Source of the DNA: JAUVXJ01 sp034411995
GTDB lineage: Bacteria; Chloroflexota; Anaerolineae; UBA7937; B3-Chlor
Direction: 5' to 3'
Assembly: GCA_034411995.1 (NCBI GenBank)
Contig: DAOUME010000020.1
Location: 132,189-196,188 of the forward strand
DNA length: 64,000 nt
Part shown: one piece after another, positions 43,566 through 52,411 of the stretch
Numbering within the stretch: the stretch's first letter is position 1
Layout of the letters: the number at the start of each line of letters is the position of its first letter
Made by a program: the position numbers and the translations under genes
Notes under the pieces: model-generated
What the model saw: only the letters and a program-made list of their open reading frames with translations
Told to the model about the DNA's origin: nothing
Databases searched by the model: none

Positions 43566-44102
43566 CTACATCTCCCCCCCCGCTTGAACTGCCATACGCT
43601 CCAGGCACCGTCTTTGCTCTGTTTCCAGCATGAAGACAGGGATCGCCTCCCCAGTCAGAATCTTGGGTGCCCATGGTGTCCACGTCGGTTTGGGTGAAGG
43701 CGGATTCCGCTCAAGTCTCCCGAGCTTCTCAGCATAGGGTCGGGACGGCTGCCGACTTCCTAGAATGCGTCTGGTCATACGTCCGCGAGGGCTGTATCCC
43801 AGGGCGTAGTCCAGCTCCTCTGGGCTGTAAGACACCGTCTCCAGAAGCTCCTCAATTCGACCCCGGAATGCGCGGAGTTCGCGCTCCGACCAAGGAGACA
43901 CGCGGGGCCGTCCCCAGGCTTTCTTCTCCGCTATCTCGATCTCCTTCTCCGTGGCTCTGCCAGCCACCGTCTGACGCATGCGTTCCGACCATCTATGCCA
44001 TGGATTGCCCCCAGAAGACGGCTCAGCGGGCTTCTCACGGCCCTACACACTGTTGCGACAAGTCAGGTACATCTCCAGCCACCTACCTAGTCCGAAGGTC
44101 AC
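43566..44102 (-). pseudogene. Small HTH-like gene with an in-frame stop, directly after parB
   Basis: A frame on the minus strand begins with GTG 44102 (9 bases after the parB stop, GGAGG adjacent) and reads GLGRWLEMYLTCRNSV, then TAG, then GREKPAEPSSGGNPWHRW and on to ATG 43979. From there 137 residues continue in the same frame (SERELRAFRGRIEELLETV and SPEELDYALGYSPRGRM, helix-turn-helix-like). The protein-like sequence on both sides of the TAG argues for a nonsense mutation, or for a shorter gene starting at ATG 43979, which has no ribosome site. Function unknown; a DNA-binding accessory of the par operon is possible. Confidence 0.42.
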
Positions 44103-44110
44103 ACCTCCAC

Positions 44111-45433
44111 TCACTCTCCAGGTCCCTTGCCATCCGCTAGCGTGTGCCCCACAACCTCAGTCTCTCCAAGGATCCTGTTCAGGAGATCCCGCAGGTTGAC
44201 CATCTCTTCTACAGCTTCTCTGTACTCGTTGACACCGAGCAGTTCCGCCGACCAGCTAGACGCCCTGCCCACCTCCTGCACGTGTTTCTCCAAGTAGGCC
44301 ACCACGGACCGCAGCTTGCGCTTCAGACCCCGAGGGGTCAAAGCCTTCACTCTGCCTCCACTAACCGTCCTCTTCCGTCCCTCAGCGGCAGCTCTCGCTT
44401 GCTTCACTAGCGCTTCCACCTCTCGACCGGACAGCCCCTCTTCGACGATCCGCTGCACCGTCTTCAATTGCTCATCGGGATCATCTAGTGGGACGACCGG
44501 ACGAAGCCCGAACTCGCTCAAGCCCCCAGCGTTGGCCAGTTCCTGTGCCTCAGCCGGTAGCCTGAGAAGGGCGAGGTAGTTCCGCACCATCCGCCCACCC
44601 ACCACCCTACCGGTGGCCTGGCGCAGAGTTCGACCCACCATCTCGTCTAACTCATTACTGTCTGGCACCGCGGGTCCAGACACCTGAGCGTCTGCGTGCC
44701 GTTCACCCGGTCTAGGAACGCGCGTTCCTGAACCCCCATACCGAGCTCGAGTGATCGCCTCTTCGAGTTCGTGCAAGGTGGCCTCGCGGGAAACCTCTAC
44801 CCCCACCCGCCTGGCTAGGCACGTCTTCAGCCCCAACATCAACCGCGCTCTGGCCATCCCTGGCAAGTCTTGCCGCGTCGCGTTCTCAGCCAGTTGTCTG
44901 ATGCGAACCTCTAGGTCGTCAGGAACCCGCCTCTCCACCACGCACCTTATCGTATCGAACTCCTCACGCCCGCCCAGCACCAGGATCCAGTGCGCCCAGT
45001 ACCTCCGCTCCCCCTCCCCAATGCGGTAAGCGACTCCTGTGGGGTGCTCGAGGTCCTCGATCTCGTAGACGTTGATGGGCTGTCTCAACCCCACCTCGCC
45101 GACGGACTGCGCTAGCTCAAGCAACCCGCTGGCCTCCTGGTTGCCCTCCAGAATCAGCCGAGCTGCTTCTTCGCTCTTCCGCCGTTGAAGAAGTTTCTCC
45201 ATGGCAGCGCGAGAGGATATGTCCCCCTTTCGCAGTCTCTCGTGGAGCTCGGAGGGTAGTATCCGACGGGCCTGGTGGAAGTCAGGCTTGATCCGCTCCA
45301 GGTCTATCTCCAGCACCGCCGCTTCGCTCTTGCACACCCCGGTGTCCACCGTGGGGCTCAGCATCTCCATATCACCAGCGGAGACTTCCCTGGTCTTGAT
45401 CTCCCGCAGCTGGAAAGCTCTTCCCTTCGTCAT
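44111..45433 (-). CDS. parB: ParB-type partition protein
   Basis: 440 residues. The ParB/Spo0J core is split in blocks: LLELAQSVGEVGLRQPINVY, GEGERRYWAHWILVLGG (the GxxRxxA-like box; here GERRYWAHWI) and LAENATRQDLPGMARARLML (the arginine-containing box III). A helix-turn-helix follows (about 285-330: RVVGGRMVRNYLALLRLPAE). The N-terminus carries an unusual acidic 80-residue extension with LERIKPDFHQARRILPSE. The ATG overlaps the parA stop by 4 bases. It is longer than plain ParB and may bind plasmid parS sites. Its CTP-binding residues are probably present. Confidence 0.85.
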   Translation of the reverse strand: MTKGRAFQLREIKTREVSAGDMEMLSPTVDTGVCKSEAAVLEIDLERIKPDFHQARRILPSELHERLRKGDISSRAAMEKLLQRRKSEEAARLILEGNQEASGLLELAQSVGEVGLRQPINVYEIEDLEHPTGVAYRIGEGERRYWAHWILVLGGREEFDTIRCVVERRVPDDLEVRIRQLAENATRQDLPGMARARLMLGLKTCLARRVGVEVSREATLHELEEAITRARYGGSGTRVPRPGERHADAQVSGPAVPDSNELDEMVGRTLRQATGRVVGGRMVRNYLALLRLPAEAQELANAGGLSEFGLRPVVPLDDPDEQLKTVQRIVEEGLSGREVEALVKQARAAAEGRKRTVSGGRVKALTPRGLKRKLRSVVAYLEKHVQEVGRASSWSAELLGVNEYREAVEEMVNLRDLLNRILGETEVVGHTLADGKGPGE

Positions 45434-46233
45434 CGCCTCCCCCCGGATCTTTCCACGATCTCCGCCGCGAGCTCCCTGTACCTCTGGGCCAGAGGTGAAT
45501 GGCGGCCGCCTGGGTCATAGAAGACATACGGCTGCTGGGCCTCCATGGCCTCCTTGGCCTTGATCGAATGAGGAATCACCGTGCGAAACACGAGCTCTCC
45601 GTACTCCCGTCGTAGTGCGTCCTCCACTTCCCTTTCGAAGACTGTTCGAGGATTGATGTTGGTCACCAGGATGCCCAGTGTCCGCAGTTGGGCATTGATC
45701 CCATCCTGAGCCTGGCGCACCATGCTCTTGGTATCCAGAAACGCCTCCCGGCCCATGGGAGATGTGTCCACAGGAATCAGCACCCAGGAGGCTGCCACTA
45801 GGGCGTTGGCGGTCAGATACCCCAGGCTTGGCGGGCAATCCAGCACGATGAAATCGAGGACGCCATGTCGCCCGTCCAAGAGACCATCGAGTTCCTGCAA
45901 CCCCCGGCGCAGCACGAACTCTCGCCCCACCATCTCCCTCAAGCCCTTGTCGATGGCGTTCAACTCCCTGTCCCCTGGCACGACCAGCACTCTCTCCAGG
46001 CCGTCGACGGCCTGCAACAGCTGGGAGAATCTCTCCCCTCTCCGGTCGAGGACCTGGGATAGGGTCAGTCGCCCTGACTCCACGCCGAAACCCTGCCTGC
46101 TCAGGCTGCCCTGCGGGTCGAGATCCACCGCCAGGACTCTCAGTCCTCGCTCCGCCAATGCTCCAGTCAGGTTGAAGGCGGTGGTGGTCTTGCCCGAGCC
46201 GCCTTTCCTGTTCACAATCGCTATCACGTGCAT
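45430..46233 (-). CDS. parA: ParA-type partition ATPase
   Basis: 267 residues from ATG 46233, which is preceded by GGAGGCGAG and overlaps the rep stop by 10 bases; a longer frame to 46473 is not preferred. Deviant Walker A AIVNRKGGSGKTTTAFNL at residues 5-22, VLAVDLDPQGSLS near 38-50, and the Walker B region DFIVLDCPPSLGYLT near 130. This is a typical short ParA/Soj without an N-terminal DNA-binding domain (type Ib or chromosomal Soj style). With ParB it segregates the element. Confidence 0.92.
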   Translation of the reverse strand: MHVIAIVNRKGGSGKTTTAFNLTGALAERGLRVLAVDLDPQGSLSRQGFGVESGRLTLSQVLDRRGERFSQLLQAVDGLERVLVVPGDRELNAIDKGLREMVGREFVLRRGLQELDGLLDGRHGVLDFIVLDCPPSLGYLTANALVAASWVLIPVDTSPMGREAFLDTKSMVRQAQDGINAQLRTLGILVTNINPRTVFEREVEDALRREYGELVFRTVIPHSIKAKEAMEAQQPYVFYDPGGRHSPLAQRYRELAAEIVERSGGRR

Positions 46234-47414
46234 CTCTCGCCTCCACGATCGTAGATCTCGAAAATCACTTCCCCCACATCGCACTCCGCATATCTCAACG
46301 CCCTCTCGATCAAAGGACGTTTCCTTTCCCCCAGGATATGCTGATGCACATCGCTGGGTACGCCAATGACGGTGTGTCCATTTCCCTGCTCCAGAAGCAC
46401 GGTCTCTGAGAACCACTCCTCGAAGATCTCGCCTGTCGTCTGGTTTCGCACGCTGCTCAAGACATCCGACCATAGATCCAGTAGCCCTTCTGAGATCTCC
46501 GGACTCACTCCTCTCGATTCCAGGATCTTGCTCTGCCTCTCTCGCAGCTCGGCTCTCTCGGCAGGATCGCGAACAGTGAGTCGGCCAGGTGTCGCGGCAT
46601 CAGGCGGCGGCTCTCCCTTCCTCAACTTGGAGATCAGGAAGCCCAACGGCGATGTCAGGTTGTCCCCCTTATGCTCGATATAGTCGATCCACCCCTCCAC
46701 CTGCTCCAGGGTTGCTCGCTCCGCCAGTTCAAGCGCGACATCTCGCGCCAGGTGCTCGTCGTAAGCATCAGCGAAACCGAGCAGTTGGTCACAGACAACC
46801 GCAGCGGTGTCTGTTTGTTGTAAGTCTGTTTCTACTAAGTCTGTTCCCGACAAGTCTGTTATTGTGCCCGACACCGAACACCCCTGTTCGCTCTCGGGTA
46901 CACCCCTGTTCCGCCTCGGGTACACCCCCTGTTCGCTCTCGGGCACACCCCCTGTTCGCTCTCGGGTACGCCCCTTCGAATAGTCTCGTACCGGAACCGT
47001 GAACACCCCCGCCTCCGCCGCGTTGACGAACTCCTCTTCAGGCAACGGGTCAAAGAGGGCATAGCGGTTCGGTACGTTCCCTCCCTCCTCCCTGACCCCC
47101 GATTGCTTTCGCAGCAAATGAGCCTTCTCCAGGCGCTCCAGTATCGTGTAGATCTTGCCCGAGCTGATCTTGAACTTCCGCCTCAAATGCCTGATAGACG
47201 GAGGATTCCAGTCATCCCGCTCAACGTTGACGCACTTGCGCAGGTATAGATACATCGCGATGTCCTCCAGTCGCAGGATCGGCTTGCTCAGTACCTTGTC
47301 GCTGGCATACAGGTCGTAGAACTCGTTGAAAGCGGGCTCGAAGCCAAACCCGCGGAGCCCCTCTCTGCCTTTGGTGATGGGCACCAGACTGTCCTCGATC
47401 CTGTATGCAGACAT
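46224..47414 (-). CDS. Replication initiator-like protein with N-terminal winged helix
   Basis: 396 residues. The N-terminal 110 residues (FNEFYDLYASDKVLSKPIL, DDWNPPSIRHLRRKFKISSG, KIYTILERLEKAHLLRKQSG) form a winged helix of the kind seen in plasmid replication initiators and DnaD-like proteins. A central low-complexity tract (about 145-185) coincides with the iteron-like DNA repeats at 46879-46968. The C-terminal 200 residues are helical (DEHLARDVALELAERATLEQ; DLWSDVLSSVRNQTTGEIFE; TVIGVPSDVHQHILGERKRP), the last like the C-terminal domain of DnaA-related or helicase-loader proteins, though I cannot confirm this. It precedes parA with a 10-base overlap, a standard rep-parAB order. A role as the element's initiator is the best guess. 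Confidence 0.6.
   Translation of the reverse strand: MSAYRIEDSLVPITKGREGLRGFGFEPAFNEFYDLYASDKVLSKPILRLEDIAMYLYLRKCVNVERDDWNPPSIRHLRRKFKISSGKIYTILERLEKAHLLRKQSGVREEGGNVPNRYALFDPLPEEEFVNAAEAGVFTVPVRDYSKGRTRERTGGVPESEQGVYPRRNRGVPESEQGCSVSGTITDLSGTDLVETDLQQTDTAAVVCDQLLGFADAYDEHLARDVALELAERATLEQVEGWIDYIEHKGDNLTSPLGFLISKLRKGEPPPDAATPGRLTVRDPAERAELRERQSKILESRGVSPEISEGLLDLWSDVLSSVRNQTTGEIFEEWFSETVLLEQGNGHTVIGVPSDVHQHILGERKRPLIERALRYAECDVGEVIFEIYDRGGERCT
46879..46968 (-). repeat. Four iteron-like 22-23 bp direct repeats inside the rep gene
   Basis: Units at 46879-46900, 46901-46922, 46923-46945 and 46946-46968. Each reads CACCCC(C)TGTTCGCTCTC followed by GGGTA or GGGCA, with few mismatches (unit 2 has TTCCGCCTC). 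Units of 22 and 23 bases cannot keep a protein repeat in frame. The coded peptides change frame from unit to unit (VPESEQG, YPRRNRG, RTRERTG), yet the total of 90 bases keeps the gene open. Selection is therefore on the DNA, as for initiator-binding iterons. Confidence 0.65.
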
Positions 47415-47887
47415 CTCAGGCCTCCCGCGCTACACCCATCCTCCTGTTGCGGTCCCCAGATCGACTCAGCTCGTCTCGGTCGCACACCATCGGTCTGCCC
47501 CCATGAGCAACCGTGACACCTCGAGCAATGTGTCAACCGACAGAGGTGGTGTGTGACCAACTTCCTGACAATCTGACTCCTGGCCAACCTGGAATCATGT
47601 TGTTAGGATACTGGTGTGTGCCAACGTCCGGTTCGGGCGCGAGGTTGTCTTTTCGTGTAGCAGACAGACCACGCAAAGCGTGCGCCTGGATTCGTTAGTT
47701 CTTGCACTGAACGCGACCCTATTCCCGGGGTGACCATTGCCATGTCTCGAACAGTCAGCTACAATCGAGCGCAGAGTCGTGAAGCTCGCAAGCCGGGTAC
47801 GACAAGGCCCATGAAGGTCGGAAGGCCACGATGGTTCCCTCTCTCCGGCGCGCCGACTGGGTCACAAGTGTACAATTACGGTGAAGT
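47415..47887. other. Upstream region of rep, possible origin region
   Basis: About 470 bases. No gene is supported. Sequences on the minus strand near 47510-47590 contain GGTTGACACATTGC, which offers a -35-like TTGACA, but a good -10 does not follow at 17 bases. No AT-rich stretch or clear DnaA-box cluster is visible. Confidence 0.35.
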
Positions 47888-48611
47888 ATGGTTCAGGGGG
47901 GTTGGGGTGTTGTCCACAACGTGCTTATGACGGGACCGCCTGGTGCTGGCAAGACCCTCATGGCTCGCGCCATGCCTTCCATCCTCCCCAGCATGACCAT
48001 CGAAGAGGCCCTGGAGGTGACCAAGATCTACTCCGTCTCGGGGTTATTGCCGCCCGAGACGCCTCTCATCCGCCACCGGCCCTTCCGCGCTCCCCACCAT
48101 ACCATCAGCCACGCCGGCCTGGTCGGCGGCGGCCAGTGGCCCCGGCCAGGCGAGATCAGCCTGACCCACCAGGGAGTGCACCTGCCCGCTGTCCATGGTC
48201 AGCCGGTATCAGAAGCGCCTCTCGGGCCCTCTGCTGGACCGCATCGACATCCACATCGACGTGCCTCGGGTGGACTACGAGAAGCTGACCGACGAGCGGC
48301 TGGGCGAGCCGTCGGAGGCCATTCGGGCCCGCGTGGAGAAGGCCCGCCGCACCCAGCGCCAGCGATTCGCCAATGGGTAACTGTCCTGCAACGCTGACAT
48401 GGGACCCGCCGAAGTGCGGGAGTACTGTCCCATAGACGACGCCGGGCGGAGCCTGCTACGAGCGGCCATGGAGCAACTGCAGATGAGCGCCCGGGCCTTT
48501 CATCGTGTCCTCAAACTGGGGAGGAGCATCGCCGACCTGGCCGGTTCAGAGGAAATCGAGACCGCACACCTGCCCGAGGCGCTGCAGTATAGGCCCAGGA
48601 CGCACCTGTAG
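47888..48611 (+). pseudogene. comM: comM (YifB, Mg-chelatase-like AAA ATPase) pseudogene
   Basis: Three fragments of one gene are in order. Fragment 1 has Walker A MTGPPGAGKTLMARAM and GGGQWPRPGEISLTHQG, with the 170-residue N-terminal S5-like domain missing. Fragment 2 continues in another frame, ECTCPLSMVSRYQKRLSGPL and DRIDIHIDVPRVDYEKLTDE. The intervening 60-70 residues, including the Walker B segment, are deleted, which creates the frameshift. The third change is an in-frame TAA after RFANG (about 48378); the frame then goes on as LSCNADMGPAEVREYC to the natural C-terminus (QYRPRTHL). Three lesions make it nonfunctional. An intact comM assists natural transformation. It lies at the outer edge of the replication module. 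Confidence 0.85.
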
Positions 48612-48853
48612 ACATCGGCAGACAGATCGGGGCGTGATGAGCGGGCATCAGGCAATGAGGCTTGGACGGGTCTGGCCACGATGGTCTCGACCCTCCTCTG
48701 GGTGGTATCCCTCACTAATGCGCGCGTATCTGGACCTGAAACAGCAAAGTCGTCACTTCGAAGAGAAAGAACACTGACCACAGAGGCTTGACTCATGAAG
48801 CAAGATGCTATGGACCGACGAGATCTTGGGCTCGCAGGGGGAGGAGGGGACCC

Positions 48854-49300
48854 ATGAACTCCCTTCGCATTCTTCGCGCAGCCCTGGCAGTTGTCACCTT
48901 GATGGCGTGTGCCACCCAGGCCACTCTCGCCCTTGCCCAGGATACAGTCTCTACAGAGTCGTTTGACGACCCAGGTCTTTCTCGCTGGGAGCACTCACCC
49001 AATGCAGTAGTCGCGGACGGCACCCTGCATATCGAGCCAGACGGCTTTGCCTTCCACCCCGCCAGGTGGAGCGACATGAGTCTCGTCGTGCACGTGCGCT
49101 GCCCTGGCGAGGAAGCGGCCGTTGTGTCCCGGTGGCTCCAAGCGGAGGCCGGGTCGCCACCTAGCGGCGAACCGCGCAAGGTTCTTACGCGGCGCGTCAG
49201 CACCCCACAGAGACGGGGCGCACAGCGGATGCTGGACGCAACCCGAACACGCTGGCACCCAAGTCACATAGTTGGAGCCGCCGACCAGTCCAGAAAGTGA
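48854..49300 (+). CDS. Truncated or short exported protein
   Basis: 148 residues from ATG 48854 (GGAGGGG upstream; a longer frame to 48788 is not preferred). A signal peptide (LRILRAALAVVTLMACATQA, with cleavage near ALAQ at about 29) is followed by a domain that begins SFDDPGLSRWEHSPNAVV and runs to MSLVVHVRCPGEEAAVVSRW, the start of a concanavalin-like or DUF1080-like fold. The remaining 45 residues are basic and disordered-looking, so the gene may be cut short, with a foreign tail. It has no operon partner. Confidence 0.5.
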   Translation: MNSLRILRAALAVVTLMACATQATLALAQDTVSTESFDDPGLSRWEHSPNAVVADGTLHIEPDGFAFHPARWSDMSLVVHVRCPGEEAAVVSRWLQAEAGSPPSGEPRKVLTRRVSTPQRRGAQRMLDATRTRWHPSHIVGAADQSRK

Positions 49301-49429
49301 GTTCTTTGGAGAGGATCCACCCACACTGATGACTACGGCATCGGTGACCCAGGCTGACGCCGCCTGACTAGTCCAACTGGCGCAGGAAACAAGAACGGGA
49401 CCGCCATCCTAAGCGTTCCCGTCGCACCG
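49301..49429. other. Spacer, nothing seen
   Basis: About 130 bases downstream of both the exported protein and the acyl-CoA synthetase (convergent ends). No clear terminator. Confidence 0.3.
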
Positions 49430-51013
49430 TCAAGCATCCGCTCCTCGGCACCCTTCTTTGAGCACCGATTTCAGTATCTTGCCCGTGCCCCCTTTGGGTA
49501 ACTCCTCTGCGAACTCCACCGACTTGGGCACCTTGTAGCCCGCGAGGATGCCGCGGCAGTGTTCGACGATCTCCTCCTCCGTCGCCCTTTGTCCCGGCTT
49601 CAGGGCCACGATAGCCTTGGGCACCTCTCCCCAGAACTCGTCAGGCACGGCGATGACCGCTGCCTCCAGGACCGCCGGATGGGAGTAGAGGGCCCGTTCC
49701 ACCTCCAAAGAGGAGATGTTCTCCCCGCCGCTGATGATGATGTCCTTCTTCCGATCGGCGATTTGGATGTACCCTTCCTCATCGATGGTAGCCATGTCGC
49801 CGGTGTGAAACCATCCGTGCTCGTCCACGGTCGCGGCGCTGCCTTCAGGGTCCTGCCAGTAGCCGGCCATGACCACGTTGCTCTTGACCACCACCTCGCC
49901 GATGGCCGTGCCATCTGGCGTGACGTCGTGCCCCTCCTCGTCCACCACCCGCAGGTCAACCGAGGGCACCGGCAAGCCAGCCCTGGCTTTGCGCGTGCGC
50001 TGATCCTCTTCAGGCAAAGCCCTGAGGTGATCCTTCATCGTAGCGAAGGTGAGCACAGGAGTCGTCTCCGTCATGCCGTAGCTGGCGGTATAGGTACAGC
50101 CCAGCTTCTCTTCCACCGCCCCCACGAAGGCCGGCGGGCTGGCAGCGCCACCTACCACCAGCCGCTCCAGGCTGCTCAGATCGTGGTTAGAGAGTTCGTC
50201 GGAGTTGAGCAGCATGTTGACCATGGTCGGGACCATGGCGGCCAGGGTGACGCCTTCGTCGGCGATGAGTTGAAAGACCATCTCCGGCTCGAACCTCTTG
50301 ATCATCACGTGCGTGCCGCCCACCCAGGTGAGGGCGTGGGGTGTGCCCCAGCCATTGGCGTGGAAGAGGGGAATGGTGTGTAACTGTACGGCGTGATCCG
50401 TTAGCCCCAGGCCGATGACGAAGTTGACGGCGTTGAAGAAGATGTTCCGATGGGTCAGCATCACACCCTTCGGCTTGCCGGTAGTGCCGCTGGTGTAGAA
50501 CAGCTCGCAGACGTCGTTCTCGTCCATCTCTGGCTGCGGCGGCGTATCCACCGCGGCCGAGGCCATCAACTCCTCGTAGTTCTCTCCCTGCCAATCCGCG
50601 GGAGGAGCATCGTCGGCCAGGAGCACAATCCGCTGAACCGACTTCAACTCCCCTCTCACAGGCTCGATCAGATGCAGCAGGTCACGGTCCACGAAGAGCA
50701 CCTTGGCCTGGGCATCGGCCAGGATGTAGGCGAAATCCGAGGGTAGGAGACGGATGTTCAGCGGAAGCAAGATGGCGCCGATCTGAACGACGCCGTAATA
50801 GGCCTCCAGCAGCCGATGGCAGTTCGGGCTGAGGAAGGCCACGCGGTCCCCCCGTCCCACACCCAGCCCCAGCAGCACGTTCGACAGGCGGTTGACCCGC
50901 TGGCCGTACTCTTGATAGGTGAAACGCTTGTCCTCGCACACCACCGCCAGCTTGTGCGGATAGAGCCTCAAAGCCCTCTCCAGAAACTGGGTGGCAAGCA
51001 CCGGTACGATCAT
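49430..51013 (-). CDS. fadD: Acyl-CoA synthetase (AMP-forming), FadD-like
   Basis: 527 residues. All adenylate-forming motifs are seen: YTSGTTGKPKGVMLTHRN near 170 (P-loop), TASYGMTETTPV near 305, GWFHTGDMATIDEEGYIQIA near 405 and DRKKDIIISGGENISS. The C-terminal catalytic lysine is in LPKGGTGKILKSVLK. It activates a carboxylic acid as CoA thioester. The substrate is not readable; medium or long chain, or an amino-acid-derived acid. It lies at the downstream end of the minus-strand metabolic cluster, 43 bases after the aminotransferase. Confidence 0.9.
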   Translation of the reverse strand: MIVPVLATQFLERALRLYPHKLAVVCEDKRFTYQEYGQRVNRLSNVLLGLGVGRGDRVAFLSPNCHRLLEAYYGVVQIGAILLPLNIRLLPSDFAYILADAQAKVLFVDRDLLHLIEPVRGELKSVQRIVLLADDAPPADWQGENYEELMASAAVDTPPQPEMDENDVCELFYTSGTTGKPKGVMLTHRNIFFNAVNFVIGLGLTDHAVQLHTIPLFHANGWGTPHALTWVGGTHVMIKRFEPEMVFQLIADEGVTLAAMVPTMVNMLLNSDELSNHDLSSLERLVVGGAASPPAFVGAVEEKLGCTYTASYGMTETTPVLTFATMKDHLRALPEEDQRTRKARAGLPVPSVDLRVVDEEGHDVTPDGTAIGEVVVKSNVVMAGYWQDPEGSAATVDEHGWFHTGDMATIDEEGYIQIADRKKDIIISGGENISSLEVERALYSHPAVLEAAVIAVPDEFWGEVPKAIVALKPGQRATEEEIVEHCRGILAGYKVPKSVEFAEELPKGGTGKILKSVLKEGCRGADA

Positions 51014-51055
51014 CTACGAATCCTCAGCCTCGCGTACTCTCAGCAGACAGAGGGG

Positions 51056-52411
51056 CTACCACTGGTTCTGGCCAAGCACCTCCAGTATCACGTCCACCCC
51101 AAAGTCTGCCTGGTCTCTGGTGATGATCAGCGGAGGCGCGATGCGGACAGAGCTGACACCGCACTTCGTCAGTACCAGACCCCTGGCGCCCATCTCCTTG
51201 ATGAGACACCTGATGGCCTCGCTAGCCGGACTCCCGTCGCGGTTCACCAACTCCACCGCCACCATCAAACCCTTCCCTCGCACATCACCGATGATGGGCA
51301 TCTCCCTCTGCGCTTCGCGGAATCGATTCTGTACGTAGTCGCCTACCTCCACCGCGTGGGCCATCAACTCCTCCTCCTGCACGATGCGCAAGGTAGCCAG
51401 GCCAGCGCGGCATGCCACGGGGTTGCCCCCGAAGGTGCTGCCCTGCGCGCCTGGCGGCCATGCATCCACCAACTCTGCCCTGGCCAGCATCCCGCCCAGG
51501 GGCAAACCGCCTCCCAACGGCTTGGCCAGGCAGGTAGCATCCGGTACCACTCCCCAGTGCTCCACGGCATACATCTTGCCCGTGCGCCCCAATCCCGTCT
51601 GCACCTCGTCAGTAATCAGCAACGCTCCGCACCGATCACATATCTCCCTTAAGCCTTGTAGGAAGCCGTCCGGCGGCACGATGTACCCCCCCTCCCCGGC
51701 GATGGGCTCCACCAGGATACCCGCCAGGTCCTCGGGTGGCACAACCGTTTGTAGCGTCTTCTCCACCAGATGCAGGCAGGCAAGCCCGCAGGTCTGGGGT
51801 GATCGATGCTTCAAGGGGCACCGGTAGCAATAGGGATAGGGAACGTGACAGACACCCGTCAGCAGGCCCGTCAAGCGGTGGCGATACAGGGTGTCGGTCG
51901 CGGTCATGGCCAGGGCCCCCATGGAACGCCCGTGAAAGGCGTCCATGAAGGCGATGATCATCTGGCGGTTGGTCACGTAGCGCGCCAGCTTCACAGCCGC
52001 CTCCACCGCCTCCGACCCGCTGTTCATTAGAACGCCTTTGCCTTTCGCCATCTCTCCTGGCGCCAGGGCGAGGATTGCCTCAAGAAGGTCCACGTACGGC
52101 TGCATGTATCCCACGTGGGACGCACCGTGAATCAGGGTACGTGCCTGGTCACAGATCGCCTCCACCACCACCGGGTGACAGTGGCCCACGTTCATAGTCG
52201 CGATGCCGGCCACTAGGTCCAGATACTCACGCCCTTCAAGATCGTAGAGATGGACGCCCTCGCCTCGGGCGAAGGCGATGTCCGTATAGCGGTAGATGGC
52301 ACCAGCCACCTTCGTATGATCGCGATCGATCAGCCCTGCGGACGAGGCTCCTTCGATCATCCCTTCGATCCCTCCTGGACGTTCGCTGGCCGTCACCTTG
52401 ATTTCAACCAT
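51056..52411 (-). CDS. Class III aminotransferase (4-aminobutyrate/ornithine type)
   Basis: 451 residues from ATG 52411, preceded by GAGGAG at 9 bases; a longer frame is excluded because it is not protein-like. PLP-enzyme features: GSEAVEAAVKLARYVTNRQM, the lysine in CLAKPLGGGLPLGGML near 298, and DEVQTGLGRTGKMYAVEH. There is a cysteine-rich insert near 193-212 (CYRCPLKHRSPQTCGLACLH), as in archaeal and thermophile class III enzymes, including those described as broad-specificity amino acid racemases. It transfers an omega- or alpha-amino group or epimerises the substrate. The cluster context points to an amino acid taken up by the ABC transporter. Confidence 0.88.
   Translation of the reverse strand: MVEIKVTASERPGGIEGMIEGASSAGLIDRDHTKVAGAIYRYTDIAFARGEGVHLYDLEGREYLDLVAGIATMNVGHCHPVVVEAICDQARTLIHGASHVGYMQPYVDLLEAILALAPGEMAKGKGVLMNSGSEAVEAAVKLARYVTNRQMIIAFMDAFHGRSMGALAMTATDTLYRHRLTGLLTGVCHVPYPYCYRCPLKHRSPQTCGLACLHLVEKTLQTVVPPEDLAGILVEPIAGEGGYIVPPDGFLQGLREICDRCGALLITDEVQTGLGRTGKMYAVEHWGVVPDATCLAKPLGGGLPLGGMLARAELVDAWPPGAQGSTFGGNPVACRAGLATLRIVQEEELMAHAVEVGDYVQNRFREAQREMPIIGDVRGKGLMVAVELVNRDGSPASEAIRCLIKEMGARGLVLTKCGVSSVRIAPPLIITRDQADFGVDVILEVLGQNQW

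Noticed and set aside
47905..47925. DnaA-box-like TTGTCCACA
   Set aside because: A single copy in the comM remnant. The same 9-mer also occurs in the dppA coding region near 61375, so it is probably chance.
48195..48611. Separate small genes at the end of comM
   Set aside because: They are fragments of one degraded gene; the protein order and stop position match ComM exactly.
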